Assembly: GCF_000332455.1 (NCBI RefSeq)
Contig: NZ_AOGY02000024.1
Location: 1 to 64,000 of the forward strand
Length of the DNA: 64,000 nucleotides
From: Leptospira vanthielii serovar Holland str. Waz Holland = ATCC 700522
Lineage (GTDB): Bacteria > Spirochaetota > Leptospiria > Leptospirales > Leptospiraceae
Reading direction: 5' to 3'
In this document: piece by piece, positions 16,979 to 26,391 of the stretch
Layout: each line of letters opens with the position of its first letter
Numbering within the stretch: the stretch's first letter is position 1
The notes under the pieces: generated by a model
The model's input: only the letters and a program-made list of their open reading frames with translations
Databases searched by the model: none
Told to the model about the DNA's origin: nothing
Program-made: the position numbers and the translations under genes

Positions 16979-18385
16979 TTATTTTCTTAGGTATTGCGTT
17001 TGGGTGATTGGGAGTAGTGTATTTGGTAAGGAGAGAGTTTTTGTTTTTCGAAAACTACATTTGTGTGGACAATTAGGGATTATCAGATTCTCAGGCAATG
17101 TAAAGGGAGATGGTGGTAGTTCTAAAAACGTAAATGATTTTATATTTTCTTTTTGCAGTAACTCTGCCAAATCTTGCTGATCGTAGTCTTTTCTTAAGAG
17201 TAGTAGATCTTTGTTTTCTTGGAGTAAAGGCAAGGCAACAAAAGAAAAATCAGAATTATTGAATAAAAGCATAGAATCGTCTAACTTGCGTATTTCGTTT
17301 AAGGTATTCGCCTGGAATTTAGATATTTTTTTTAGTTCTTTCATCTGACCATTCAGATTCCAAATTGTATAAAGAGAGATTAAGGTTAAGGCAAACATCC
17401 ACCGGTAAGAAAGAACGGGAATCATCTCACTATCTTTTCTCAAAATCAGAATATAGAGGGGAACGAAACCATATAAATAACGAGGTGTATTGTGTCCACC
17501 TGTGTTGGGGGCCAGGGATATAGTAACAACAGTTACTAAAAGAAGTAGGATCAGTGGAAAAGAGATTTGTTTGGAAACAGAAGATCTTAGAAAGAAAAAA
17601 CACGATAAGAGGAAAATGGGAACTTGTCCGATCCAGATTTTTGTTAAGTAAAAGATAGTCTCTAGGCGGAATTGAAAATCGGAATTTTTGGCCATCCGGA
17701 GGGGGAAAAAAGAACCTGTAGTATATAGATTTCCCAAAACAAAAATACTCAGAACAAAAAGAATGGAAATACCAAAACGAAGAATCCGCGAGTGGTTTGA
17801 AAAACAAAATGGAACTAAGACCATTACCATACTCATTTCTGGACGGATCCAAATCATAAGGGCAGATAGGATTCCAGCAATTGTAACTCGGTTTCTAGAA
17901 AATAAAAATAGAACCAAAATTTCTAAGAAAAAAATCAAAATAGTTTCATGGATTAAAAATATATAAATGGGAAGGCTTGAACCAAATAACAATAGTACTG
18001 TGGAAACCACATCTTTTTTGATTTGATGGAAAATATAAATCGCACCAGAAAATAGAATCAACTGGGCCACCGTGATGCTAACAGTTCCAAAAAATTTCAG
18101 CAAGGGAGAAAATAAAAAAGGATAGAAATTGGGAAATGTAGAATGCGCCTTTCCATTGGTTAGTTGGAAAAAGAGGTCTGGCAAAGGAAAAAAAGAAAAA
18201 CTTGGATCCTGTATTTGGTGGAGGTAGGGTAAATAGAAAATAGTTTGACCTGCTAATTTCATTTGCCATTCTATTAGAGCAAAATCGGTAAAAGGAAGGA
18301 GCCCTCTCGCAGAAAAATAAAAAGATAGGAATGCCAAAAATGCTAAACTAAAGAAGAAACCAATTGCTTTTTTGGATTGTATCAT
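16979..18385 (-). CDS. Polytopic membrane protein, GT-C glycosyltransferase-like
   Basis: The 468-residue protein has about ten hydrophobic segments. The first outer loop holds acidic residues after TM1 (LLPFTDFALIEWQ), a typical site for the metal-binding Asp of GT-C enzymes, and there is an ALMIWIRPEM motif between later helices. A soluble C-terminal part of about 130 residues follows. GT-C enzymes move sugars from polyprenyl-phosphate donors to envelope acceptors. The assignment is by architecture only. It is divergent from the SGNH gene, with start codons within about 50 bases, and the pair could act on the same surface glycan. Confidence 0.6.
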   Translation of the reverse strand: MIQSKKAIGFFFSLAFLAFLSFYFSARGLLPFTDFALIEWQMKLAGQTIFYLPYLHQIQDPSFSFFPLPDLFFQLTNGKAHSTFPNFYPFLFSPLLKFFGTVSITVAQLILFSGAIYIFHQIKKDVVSTVLLLFGSSLPIYIFLIHETILIFFLEILVLFLFSRNRVTIAGILSALMIWIRPEMSMVMVLVPFCFSNHSRILRFGISILFVLSIFVLGNLYTTGSFFPLRMAKNSDFQFRLETIFYLTKIWIGQVPIFLLSCFFFLRSSVSKQISFPLILLLLVTVVTISLAPNTGGHNTPRYLYGFVPLYILILRKDSEMIPVLSYRWMFALTLISLYTIWNLNGQMKELKKISKFQANTLNEIRKLDDSMLLFNNSDFSFVALPLLQENKDLLLLRKDYDQQDLAELLQKENIKSFTFLELPPSPFTLPENLIIPNCPHKCSFRKTKTLSLPNTLLPITQTQYLRK

Positions 18386-18432
18386 TTCGAATCAAAAACA
18401 GGTACATGGTTTCGAGATTCCTACGTTCGGCA

Positions 18433-19545
18433 ATGAAAAAAGTTCCCTTCTCATCTATCTTACTGCCTAAGAAACTGCTTACCGGACTTTTTGTATTTTG
18501 TTTGTTTGTCCTTCCCATCATTTCTTTTCGTTTTTTTGATTTTATTAGTTTGTGTTTTGATTCTAAATATGGTCATTACCACTTTCCCGAAAATAGAGAG
18601 ATTCCTTTTTTTCGGCTGGGCGAAAGGGAGATGGGAAAGATTGGAGAATGGGGTATCCGTGAGGGAAGTTTCAAACCTGAGGCCAAGTGCAAATACCTTT
18701 CGTTAGGTGATTCGCAAACCTTCGGTTCAGGAATTTTTTGGAGGGATACTTTTTCCGAAATACTCAATCGAGAAACAGAATGTCAGTGGACCAATGCTGG
18801 TATTCCTGGTTTTACTCTGGAAAATGAATTTTCCTTATATGAAACCATAAAATCCAATATTTCCTTTGATCGAGTTTATCTGTTTATCTATGGAAACGAT
18901 ATTTATGAAACAGGGGATACCCCAGACTATTTACATTATGTGAAAAAACAAACTTGGTATCTTCAGGTTTTATCGTTTTTATTTCCTGAACAAACTCGGC
19001 TTTATTTAAAATCGAAATATTTTCAAACCATCCAGAAACGAATGGAGTTGGAACTGGAAAGGGTATCCAAATTAGAAATTAAAAAACAGAAAAGTTCAAA
19101 TACAACGAAAGAAGAGTTTATTACTTTAAGAACTTTATACACCTTAAGTCCTGATTATTTCAGTGGATCTTTGGATACTAAAACCTATGCCAAAACCAAT
19201 TTTAATCGGTGGATCAGAATTTTACGACAGTTACATAACAAAGTTCTGGCAGATAAAAAAGAATTGGTGATGGTTTATATCCCTTTGGATGTGGAATATG
19301 ATCCAACCAGATTTCAAATTTACGAAGAGATCGGTTTTGTGATGAATTCAAATTGGATTCATTCGGATTCTGATTTTATTACCGACTTAAAAGCAATTTC
19401 TCGAGAGAAAAATATTCCTTTTATTGATTTGAGGGAATATATGAGATACAGGTCCGATCTATTGCAAAAGGAAGACATTCATTTGAATGAAACTGCTACT
19501 CGTTTGATTGCAAATATTCTAAAACAGAAACTTCGGATAAATTGA
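18433..19545 (+). CDS. Membrane-anchored SGNH/GDSL-hydrolase-like protein
   Basis: The start is uncertain: ATG 18433 (MKKVPFSSILL) is chosen; ATG 18406 and an upstream in-frame start at 18364 are possible. An N-terminal hydrophobic helix (LLTGLFVFCLFVLPIISF) anchors the protein. SGNH blocks are present: SLGDSQTFGSG (nucleophile Ser), TNAGIPGFT, FIYGNDIYE and near the C terminus KEDIHLNETA with the Asp-x-x-His pair. Such proteins act as esterases or O-acetyltransferase partners on surface polysaccharides. The neighbouring GT-C-like gene supports an envelope role. The gene ends 6 bases from the convergent cueR stop. Confidence 0.7.
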   Translation: MKKVPFSSILLPKKLLTGLFVFCLFVLPIISFRFFDFISLCFDSKYGHYHFPENREIPFFRLGEREMGKIGEWGIREGSFKPEAKCKYLSLGDSQTFGSGIFWRDTFSEILNRETECQWTNAGIPGFTLENEFSLYETIKSNISFDRVYLFIYGNDIYETGDTPDYLHYVKKQTWYLQVLSFLFPEQTRLYLKSKYFQTIQKRMELELERVSKLEIKKQKSSNTTKEEFITLRTLYTLSPDYFSGSLDTKTYAKTNFNRWIRILRQLHNKVLADKKELVMVYIPLDVEYDPTRFQIYEEIGFVMNSNWIHSDSDFITDLKAISREKNIPFIDLREYMRYRSDLLQKEDIHLNETATRLIANILKQKLRIN

Positions 19546-19551
19546 TCCCAT

Positions 19552-19941
19552 TTAGCTTTGTTCTAATTTTTTTAAAATCGGGCAGTCGGGTCTATGATCA
19601 CCATGACAATGTTTGACGAGATTTTTCAATGTATCCGACATATCTTTTAATTGTTTGAGTTTTAAATCCAATTCATTCAAATGTTTTTCCGCAAGTAGTT
19701 TTACTTGTTTGCTACTCCGTGATTTATTTTTCCAAAGCCCAAGTAAACTTTTAATATCTTCGAGTGGGAACCCAAGTTCTCTGGATCTTTTGATAAACCG
19801 TAAATAATGAATGTCATCGGAACTGTAAGATCTGTATCCGTTTTCGGTTCTGCCGGCCTCGGGGATCAAACCAATCCCTTCATAATGGCGAATGAGTTTT
19901 GTGGTGACTCCCGATTCTTTAGAAAGTTCTCCAATATTCAT
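19552..19941 (-). CDS. cueR: CueR-like copper-responsive MerR-family regulator
   Basis: The 129-residue protein has the MerR winged helix at the N terminus (MNIGELSKESGVTTKLIRHYE...RTENGYRSYSSDDI), a long dimerisation helix and a C-terminal metal loop, HCHGDHRPDCPIL. Two Cys separated by seven residues followed by Pro-Ile-Leu is the CueR pattern for binding Cu(I), Ag(I) or Au(I). It is divergent from the copper operon and its target promoter, at 19994-20024, has the 19-base spacer these regulators remodel. It should activate the operon when cytoplasmic copper rises. Confidence 0.88.
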   Translation of the reverse strand: MNIGELSKESGVTTKLIRHYEGIGLIPEAGRTENGYRSYSSDDIHYLRFIKRSRELGFPLEDIKSLLGLWKNKSRSSKQVKLLAEKHLNELDLKLKQLKDMSDTLKNLVKHCHGDHRPDCPILKKLEQS

Positions 19942-19993
19942 TTGAATCCTCCAAAAAAAATTAAAAAAAACGATAAAAAAATCAAATCGGCTA

Positions 19994-20024
19994 TTGACCT
20001 TCCAACGATTGGAAGGTTTAGACT
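19994..20024 (+). promoter_or_regulatory. MerR-type (CueR) promoter/operator of the copper operon
   Basis: The -35 TTGACC (19994-19999) and -10 TAGACT (20019-20024) are 19 bases apart, the over-long spacer typical of MerR-family promoters. The spacer carries a perfect dyad: ACCTTCCAA (19997-20005), three bases, then TTGGAAGGT (20009-20017). This is the expected CueR site. The downstream gene starts at 20051 with AAAGGAG upstream. Confidence 0.88.
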
Positions 20025-20050
20025 GGATTTATGTTAACAAAGGAGTTACC

Positions 20051-20485
20051 ATGAAACCAATCAAAAATTTACTAAAACTTGCAATTTTTGCAATGTTTTT
20101 GAGTTCGCAGCAGATGGCCGCGCACGGGGAACACAAACCAGGTCCTCACGGCGGTATGATCCGGATGCCGGGAGCTTTTCATACGGAGGTGCTTCCTTTC
20201 CAAAACTTAGGATTTAAGGTTTATCTACTCGATATTAATTTTGAAAATCCGACTTCCAAAAATTCAAAGTTGCATGGTAAGGTAGTTTCGAAAGGTAAGG
20301 AATTTACTTTGAAATGTTCGGGTCACCCAGATCATTTTTATTGTGAAATTCCTAAGGGAAGTTCGGTGGAGGAAGGTGAACTCATTCTTTCTCCGGAATG
20401 GAATTTCCAAAAAGGTGCGGATGTAAAATACAAACTTCCGTTAACAGAATCGAAAGAACAAAAGAAGGAGCATCATCATGGTTAA
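20051..20485 (+). CDS. Small His-rich periplasmic protein of the copper operon
   Basis: ATG 20051 follows AAAGGAG; an upstream in-frame start would begin inside the promoter. The 144-residue product has a signal peptide (ends near SSQQMAA), then AHGEHKPGPHGGMIRMPG. It has further potential copper ligands: His and Met near FHTEV, CSGHPDHFYCE in the middle and EHHHG at the C terminus. I do not recognise a named family. Its place as first gene under the CueR operator and its His/Met/Cys content suggest periplasmic Cu binding or transfer. Its last 8 bases overlap copZ. Confidence 0.8.
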   Translation: MKPIKNLLKLAIFAMFLSSQQMAAHGEHKPGPHGGMIRMPGAFHTEVLPFQNLGFKVYLLDINFENPTSKNSKLHGKVVSKGKEFTLKCSGHPDHFYCEIPKGSSVEEGELILSPEWNFQKGADVKYKLPLTESKEQKKEHHHG

Positions 20486-20681
20486 TTATGAAGTAGAAGG
20501 AATGACTTGCGGGCATTGCAAAAAAACGGTAGAAAAAGTTTTCGCTGAAATCGGTAAAGAAGCAACTGCTAACATAGAAGAAAATATAGTAACTGTGAAA
20601 GAATCTCTAACGGATGCGGAGCTAAATAGTCTTCGGTCACGTTTGAGTGAGGATGGATATTCCCTTGGAAACGTCAAATAA
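20478..20681 (+). CDS. copZ: Copper chaperone CopZ
   Basis: A 67-residue heavy-metal-associated domain with the MTCGHC metal site at residues 9-14. CopZ carries Cu(I) in the cytoplasm and hands it to CopA or to the CueR sensor. The start overlaps the preceding gene by 8 bases and its end overlaps copA by about 29 bases, so the three are translationally coupled. Confidence 0.92.
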   Translation: MVNYEVEGMTCGHCKKTVEKVFAEIGKEATANIEENIVTVKESLTDAELNSLRSRLSEDGYSLGNVK

Positions 20682-22869
20682 TACCACCGAACGAACATTA
20701 GATCTTTTTGGTATGACCTGTGCCAATTGTGCCCTTCGAATTGAGAAGGGCCTTTCTAAAATGGATGGAGTATCGGATGTTCGAGTCAATTTTGCACGTG
20801 AATCTGTTTTTTTACGCAGTGTCGATTCTGTAACGCTGACTTCCCTCTTAGAAAAGGTGGAGTCCCTTGGTTATTCAGCAATTGTCCATGATGCAAATCA
20901 ACAATCGGAAACGGAAAAAAAACAAAAGGACCAAATCCGGAATCTAAAGATCCGTTTTCTCTTGTCGGTATTTTTCTCCTTACCATTGTTTTATGCTATG
21001 GTTACTCATTTTAGTTTCCTTAGTTTTATGCCAATGCCGCATTTCCTAATGGACCGGTTTGTGCAAATGGCAATTGCCTTTCCTGTGCAGTTTCTGATTG
21101 GATTTCCCTTTTATCAGTCAGCCTATCGTGCATTACGAAATGGATCAGCCAATATGGATGTTCTTGTTGTTATTGGAACAAGTGCAGCCTACGGGTACAG
21201 TGTGTTCGGAAAGGATCTCTATTTTGAAACCTCAGCTGTCCTCATCACCTTTATCCTTGGCGGTAAGTGGATCGAACATTATGCCAAAGGGAAAAGTAGC
21301 GATGGAATCAATGCTCTTCTTAAACTTCGTCCAGAAACAGCTACGGTTCAATCCGATGGAGTTTGGACGGAAGTCCCCAATGAATATTTGAAACTAGGTG
21401 ACCTGGTTTTAGTCAAGGCGGGTGAACGGTTTCCTATGGATGGAATTGTATCGGAAGGAGAAAGTTTTGCCGATGAATCCATGTTAACTGGTGAAAGTAT
21501 GCCTGTAGAAAAGAATGTGGGCGATAAAATTCTCGGTGGAACAGTGAATGGAAGTGGGTCTTTGGTAGTAAAAGCAATGAAAGTTGGAAATGATACCACA
21601 CTTTCGCATATCATTCGTTCTGTGGAAGAATCACTTGGCACAAAAGCTCCCATCCAAAGGATTGCTGACCAAATCTCCGCGTATTTTGTCCCCGTTGTCG
21701 TAGGTATCAGTATCATTGATTTTTTGGTTTGGTACTTCGTGATCACACCGGGGGTGGTTACAACGGCCATCGAAACAAGTATTGCTATTCTCGTGATTGC
21801 ATGTCCTTGTGCTCTCGGCCTTGCCACACCCATCTCTTTACTTGTGGGGACAGGGCGTGCGGCCAAAAGGGGAGTGCTTTTTCGCAGTGCCGAAGCATTG
21901 GAATCTGTTTCTAAAATCAATTGGATTGCTTTTGATAAAACGGGAACACTCACGGAAGGAAAACCAAAAGTAACTGAGACCACCCATTTTGGATTAGATT
22001 CTACCAGTTTGGACCTTGTTTTACGATCGATTGTGAGGATGGAAGAAACATCCGACCACCCGCTGGCCAAGGCCATCGTTGGTTATGGAAAAGAAAATAA
22101 CCTCTATCAAATTAGTTCCGAAATGGTTTCGACTAAAACTTATCCGGGAGGTGGCATCCAATCCGAACAAAATGGGTTGGTTCTCGTTGCCGGTAAACAG
22201 GCGTTTGTGGAAGAGAATGGGTTTTTAATTCCTAATTCTATAAAAGAATCAATTAGGCCTTGGACAGAGGATGGATCCAGTTTGGTTTTTGTTGGGATTC
22301 GCGGAATAAGGGAAGGGATGGTGGTTTTTCGCATTGAAGACAGGTTGCGTAAAGAGGCAAAGGCTGCCATTTTAGAATTAAAATCTATTGGAGTAGAACC
22401 TGTCCTCCTAACAGGTGATAATCAGACATCGGCCGAAAAAATTGCTCGGTTAGTTGGGATTTCTGCTGTGTTTTCAGGACTCCTGCCTGAAGAGAAAGCA
22501 AAAATCATTACCACTCTGAAAACGAACAAAGTGCATTCCGCTATGGTAGGAGATGGAATCAATGATGCACCGGCCCTTGCATCGGCTGATGTGGGAATTG
22601 CTATGGGAACGGGTTCTGATGTTGCGATTAACACTGCGGATGTGGTCCTTGTTAATGGAGACATTCAAAGAATTGTGGATCTCATTCATATTGGTAAAGA
22701 CACTGTCATCAATATTCGGCAAAACTTTGGTTGGGCTCTTGGTTACAATTTACTCGGAATTCCGATTGCTGCATCGGGTTTACTTGCTCCTTGGGTGAGT
22801 GGAGCTGCTATGGCATTCAGCTCTCTGTCGGTTGTTTTTAATGCCCTTCGTATGAGTCGTTGGAAATAA
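20653..22869 (+). CDS. copA: Copper-exporting P1B-type ATPase CopA
   Basis: The product has 738 residues from ATG 20653 (a GTG at 20647 is the longer option). One N-terminal metal-binding domain carries GMTCANC. The membrane motif CPC (Cys384-Pro-Cys386), the phosphorylation motif DKTGT (Asp428), the SDHPLA His-Pro motif, TGES and GDGIND are all present. The last two membrane helices hold YN (YNLLGIPI) and MAFSSLSVV, the P1B-1 signature for Cu(I). It pumps Cu+ out of the cytoplasm. It is the third gene under the CueR operator. Length and motif set are normal for the family. Confidence 0.95.
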   Translation: MDIPLETSNNTTERTLDLFGMTCANCALRIEKGLSKMDGVSDVRVNFARESVFLRSVDSVTLTSLLEKVESLGYSAIVHDANQQSETEKKQKDQIRNLKIRFLLSVFFSLPLFYAMVTHFSFLSFMPMPHFLMDRFVQMAIAFPVQFLIGFPFYQSAYRALRNGSANMDVLVVIGTSAAYGYSVFGKDLYFETSAVLITFILGGKWIEHYAKGKSSDGINALLKLRPETATVQSDGVWTEVPNEYLKLGDLVLVKAGERFPMDGIVSEGESFADESMLTGESMPVEKNVGDKILGGTVNGSGSLVVKAMKVGNDTTLSHIIRSVEESLGTKAPIQRIADQISAYFVPVVVGISIIDFLVWYFVITPGVVTTAIETSIAILVIACPCALGLATPISLLVGTGRAAKRGVLFRSAEALESVSKINWIAFDKTGTLTEGKPKVTETTHFGLDSTSLDLVLRSIVRMEETSDHPLAKAIVGYGKENNLYQISSEMVSTKTYPGGGIQSEQNGLVLVAGKQAFVEENGFLIPNSIKESIRPWTEDGSSLVFVGIRGIREGMVVFRIEDRLRKEAKAAILELKSIGVEPVLLTGDNQTSAEKIARLVGISAVFSGLLPEEKAKIITTLKTNKVHSAMVGDGINDAPALASADVGIAMGTGSDVAINTADVVLVNGDIQRIVDLIHIGKDTVINIRQNFGWALGYNLLGIPIAASGLLAPWVSGAAMAFSSLSVVFNALRMSRWK

Positions 22870-22896
22870 AACGAAAATATAAGAGATGGTAAATTT

Positions 22897-23724
22897 TTGG
22901 ATATCTCTTTTTTAAAACCTCCCTCCCATTTAGAATCTTCGGTAAAAGAATTCTGGATTTGGAAGGGAGTGAATGTCCGCGAACTCCCATGGATTCTGCC
23001 ATCTTACGAGTGTGAGATGGTGTTTCATTTGGAAAACCCACCACTAGTAGAAACCGAAAACAGGGAACTGATCCGATTACCGAAGTTTCATCTTGTCGGG
23101 CCACAGACAAGAAGGTGGAGGATTTTATCTGAATCCGAAATCTCTTTATTTGCGATCAGGTTTTATGTAGGGGGAATGTATTCTTTATTTTCCAATCGAG
23201 GGGATGAATTACAAAATCAGTTTCCTGAAATCAAAAACAATTTTTTGTTAGAAGGAAATTCAAGTTCTAATTTTTTATCTGAAGATGGGATTTCTGAATT
23301 TCTAGCCAACTTTCTAAAACAATATCCCGGAGAACCGGGAGAAATTCCCACCTACATTCGGTTTGCTCTTTTGGAGCTAACACGAGCTGCCACCTCCATT
23401 GGAAGTCTTTGCAAAAAAATGGGAATTTCTAGAAAACAATTGGATCGTAAGTTCAAAGAAATTGTGGGTATGGTTCCTTCTGAATACCGAACAGTGCACA
23501 GGTTACTGGAAATGGTCCGAAATCCAGAACATTACAGAAAAAATAATCCAGACCTAAGGTTTACCGATTTGGCCCAGGAATTCAATTATTCTGACCAGTC
23601 CCATTTCAATCACGATTTCAAACGAATTTCTGGATCTATTCCCAACGAATGGTTCCGAGAATATGAAAAAATGTCCCATTTTTACAATCATGATTCGTCA
23701 GATACTGATAGGATGGAAACATGA
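22897..23724 (+). CDS. AraC-family transcriptional regulator
   Basis: The product is 275 residues from a TTG start after GAGATGG. The C-terminal third is an AraC helix-turn-helix: ATSIGSLCKKMGISRKQLDRKFKE and then DLAQEFNYSDQSHFNHDFKRISG, with the PNEWF ending typical of the family. The N-terminal domain resembles the DUF6597-type sensor with PTFHLVGPQ-like wording (PKFHLVGPQTRRW). The ligand is unknown. It begins 27 bases after copA and could be read through from the copper operon. It overlaps the ankyrin gene by 4 bases. Confidence 0.85.
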   Translation: MDISFLKPPSHLESSVKEFWIWKGVNVRELPWILPSYECEMVFHLENPPLVETENRELIRLPKFHLVGPQTRRWRILSESEISLFAIRFYVGGMYSLFSNRGDELQNQFPEIKNNFLLEGNSSSNFLSEDGISEFLANFLKQYPGEPGEIPTYIRFALLELTRAATSIGSLCKKMGISRKQLDRKFKEIVGMVPSEYRTVHRLLEMVRNPEHYRKNNPDLRFTDLAQEFNYSDQSHFNHDFKRISGSIPNEWFREYEKMSHFYNHDSSDTDRMET

Positions 23725-24191
23725 TACAAAACATAATTGATTTCGTTGGTAAAACAAAGTTTAATCTCAGGTTACGCACATTGTGTTCCGCTATCACGAG
23801 AGAAGATAAAGAATCGTTTGATTTGTTATTATCCGATCCAGATCTAAAAGAAATTTTGGTATCAGAATCTCCCTTACTTCTTGGACTTGCAGTCACGGAA
23901 GTTTCCGATATTTATTATTTAAAAAAATTATTATCTCTTGGTTTGGATCCTAATCAACCAGATAACATGGGTTTGTATCCCATACACAAAGCAACAGAGA
24001 CAGGGAATGGGGAAGCCGTTGAAGTATTACTTAACTCTGCCGCCGATCCCAATGTTTCCGACCCAAGTGGGGTTACTGCCCTTCATATTGCCAATAGTTT
24101 TGATGGTCTTGGTGAAATTTCTGATCTTCTCATTCGAATGGGTGCCAATATCTACCAAAGGGACAAACTGGGCAAACGTTACCTAATGTAA
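23721..24191 (+). CDS. Ankyrin-repeat protein
   Basis: The 156-residue product carries two or three ankyrin repeats in its C-terminal half: NMGLYPIHKATETGNGEAVEVLL, then SGVTALHIANSFDGLGEISDLLIRMGAN. There is no signal peptide. Its ATGA overlap with the AraC gene means coupled translation, and the ankyrin protein may bind and modulate that regulator. That partner role is inference only. Confidence 0.8.
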   Translation: MIQNIIDFVGKTKFNLRLRTLCSAITREDKESFDLLLSDPDLKEILVSESPLLLGLAVTEVSDIYYLKKLLSLGLDPNQPDNMGLYPIHKATETGNGEAVEVLLNSAADPNVSDPSGVTALHIANSFDGLGEISDLLIRMGANIYQRDKLGKRYLM

Positions 24192-24266
24192 CTCCCATAT
24201 CTGATTTCTTAGTAGGGTGGCCATAATCTGTTTGTCTGAATGGCCTAGTTCCCAATCTTTGTGATT

Positions 24267-25442
24267 ATGATCGGAACACCCTTTACCCCTACTGCTACAA
24301 AACTTTTACTCCTCGGATCAGGAGAACTTGGCAAAGAAGTAACCATCGAAGCAAACCGTCTAGGTGTTCATGTCATTGCAGTGGACCGTTATCCAAACGC
24401 ACCGGCCATGCTTGTAGCACAGGAATCACGAGTCATCAATATGCTTGATCCACTGGAACTAGAAGCCACCATACGAGAGTTAAAACCTAATTTTGTAGTC
24501 CCTGAAATTGAAGCCATCCATACAGAAACGTTAGTCCGCTTGGAGATGGAAGGTTTTCGGATCATTCCTTCTGCGAAAGCTGTGAACCTAACCATGAACC
24601 GCGAAGGGATTCGTAACTTTGCTTCGAAAGAACTTGGATTAAAAACTTCCAAGTATCTTTTCGCTGATACCGAAGATGCCTTTCAAAAAGCAGTTCGAGA
24701 GATTGGATTTCCTTGTGTGGTCAAACCCATCATGAGCTCTTCTGGAAAAGGACAAAGCCTTGTGCGCACCGAGTCCGATATTTTGAAAGCCTGGGAGTAT
24801 GGACAAACAGGAGGAAGGACTGGTAAAGGAAAAATGATCATCGAAGAATTTATATCCTTCGATTTTGAAATCACTCTTCTCACCATACGACATATAGGTG
24901 GGACTACCTTTTTGCCTCCCATTGGGCATAGGCAGGTGAACGGGGATTATGTGGAGTCTTGGATGCCTCAACCCATGTCGGAAAAAGCACTCCTAGCTGC
25001 AGAAAAAATTGCCGAAACAGTAACCACTGGCCTCGGAGGAATGGGGATTTTTGGGGTAGAACTCTTTGTTAAAGGGGACGAAGTGTACTTCAGTGAAGTA
25101 TCCCCAAGACCGCATGACACAGGTCTTGTGACACTCATCTCTCAAAATATTTCTGAATTTTCCCTACACGCCAGAGCTCTTCTCGGCCTACCCATTCCAG
25201 AACTCATTTTTAACACTCCCGCAGCCAGCTCCGCTATCCTTCTAGAAGGAAACACCAAGGCACCAGTCTATACGGGTCTTGAGGATGCACTAAAATTAAG
25301 AGGAGTGGACATTCGAATCTTTGGGAAACCAGAAATTGATGGGAAAAGGCGAGTGGGTGTTAGTTTAGCAATAGGAAAAACGATCGAAGAAGCGAAAGAA
25401 AAAGCAAACAGGGCTCGGGATTGTATCAAACTAAATAAATAA
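24267..25442 (+). CDS. purT: Formate-dependent phosphoribosylglycinamide formyltransferase PurT
   Basis: The 391-residue ATP-grasp enzyme begins [20 protein letters not shown] and contains [29 protein letters not shown] and [17 protein letters not shown]. It ends its grasp domain with [25 protein letters not shown]. All are PurT signatures. It makes formyl-GAR from GAR, formate and ATP in purine synthesis, replacing the folate-dependent PurN step. ATG 24267 is preferred over GTG 24261. Confidence 0.95.
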   Translation: MIGTPFTPTATKLLLLGSGELGKEVTIEANRLGVHVIAVDRYPNAPAMLVAQESRVINMLDPLELEATIRELKPNFVVPEIEAIHTETLVRLEMEGFRIIPSAKAVNLTMNREGIRNFASKELGLKTSKYLFADTEDAFQKAVREIGFPCVVKPIMSSSGKGQSLVRTESDILKAWEYGQTGGRTGKGKMIIEEFISFDFEITLLTIRHIGGTTFLPPIGHRQVNGDYVESWMPQPMSEKALLAAEKIAETVTTGLGGMGIFGVELFVKGDEVYFSEVSPRPHDTGLVTLISQNISEFSLHARALLGLPIPELIFNTPAASSAILLEGNTKAPVYTGLEDALKLRGVDIRIFGKPEIDGKRRVGVSLAIGKTIEEAKEKANRARDCIKLNK

Positions 25443-25459
25443 AATTCGATTATGACCGT

Positions 25460-26218
25460 TTAGTCTTTTTTGATTTCGGGGGACTTAAAATTGGTCATCA
25501 TGGATTCGTAGATACTTTCTTCGCCAAAGGGGAGAAAGGAATTATCATAATGAAGTGCGAGTAGTTTGTTTGTCCCTTTTCCAAACCCACGAATGAGCTC
25601 TGACTCTATAGAATCAAAATCTGAATCCTCAATAGATTCCATAAATCTGCCATCATGCAGAAGGTTCAAAAAAATCACAAATTTCCCTGCATGTTTTAAA
25701 ATCTTTAAGGCAAATAACATTTCTCGAAGTTTTAATAGGTAAAGAAGAGGGCGGGTGTTCCTTGCCATCACTAACTTCTGTTCGGCTTCACTAATATCTC
25801 TAAGTGCGAGACGTAAAAAAGCCCTTGTTTGTGTTTTTTCTTTATCGCGTGATTTCCCGCCGAGTAAAATTAATTCGGAACGCACGAGGTTTAAATTTTT
25901 AGTTAGAATTTTGTCATAGAGTTGGATGAGTTTGTATTGAGTGGATCGTACCGCCAAATAGGCATCAGCATATTTGCCTTGGATGTGGAGGCTTTTAAAA
26001 CGCAAATACTCATCAATGATTTCTTTATACTCGGCCTTTTCTTCCGGACTGCCTAAGTGGATGACACTGGAATCAAGCGAACGCACCAAAAGATAATTTT
26101 CCTCCGCACCGAATGCCACCTGTAAGTTGCCATTGGCATAACTTCCACTGCCAAAACTGAGGCATAGGAAACTAGTGAGACGAAAAAGAAAAGTTCGCAC
26201 AGTACAGTTTCGGCCCAA
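25460..26218 (-). CDS. Conserved exported protein of unknown function
   Basis: The 252-residue product starts with TTG (26218) or GTG (26200). The N terminus looks like a signal peptide (FLFRLTSFLCLSFGSGSYA). The body is almost wholly helical, with heptad-like runs (EYKEIIDEYLRFKSLHIQGKY and AFLRLALRDISEAEQKL), and resembles TPR-free helical bundle proteins of spirochaetes. No catalytic motif is visible. It converges with purT and is divergent from the ABC-F gene. The 173 bases to that gene hold no element I can name. Confidence 0.65.
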   Translation of the reverse strand: MGRNCTVRTFLFRLTSFLCLSFGSGSYANGNLQVAFGAEENYLLVRSLDSSVIHLGSPEEKAEYKEIIDEYLRFKSLHIQGKYADAYLAVRSTQYKLIQLYDKILTKNLNLVRSELILLGGKSRDKEKTQTRAFLRLALRDISEAEQKLVMARNTRPLLYLLKLREMLFALKILKHAGKFVIFLNLLHDGRFMESIEDSDFDSIESELIRGFGKGTNKLLALHYDNSFLPFGEESIYESMMTNFKSPEIKKD

Positions 26219-26391
26219 AGGGCAGTTAAAAAAAGTTCATAATCTGACTCGTGGGTTTCCCTCTCATTATGTCCGCCGGATCTTAAGTTTCTTCGGGGAA
26301 CTGACCCAATTTCTTTCCGATTCTACTCGTCGTATCCGGTTCTTTTTCGATCCTGGTTTTATACGAAAAAGGGAAAACCTTCGGAAATTAT

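Noticed and set aside
21348..22076. 242-codon open frame opposite copA
   Set aside because: It is antisense to a well-supported ATPase core including the CPC and DKTGT motifs and shows no domain of its own.
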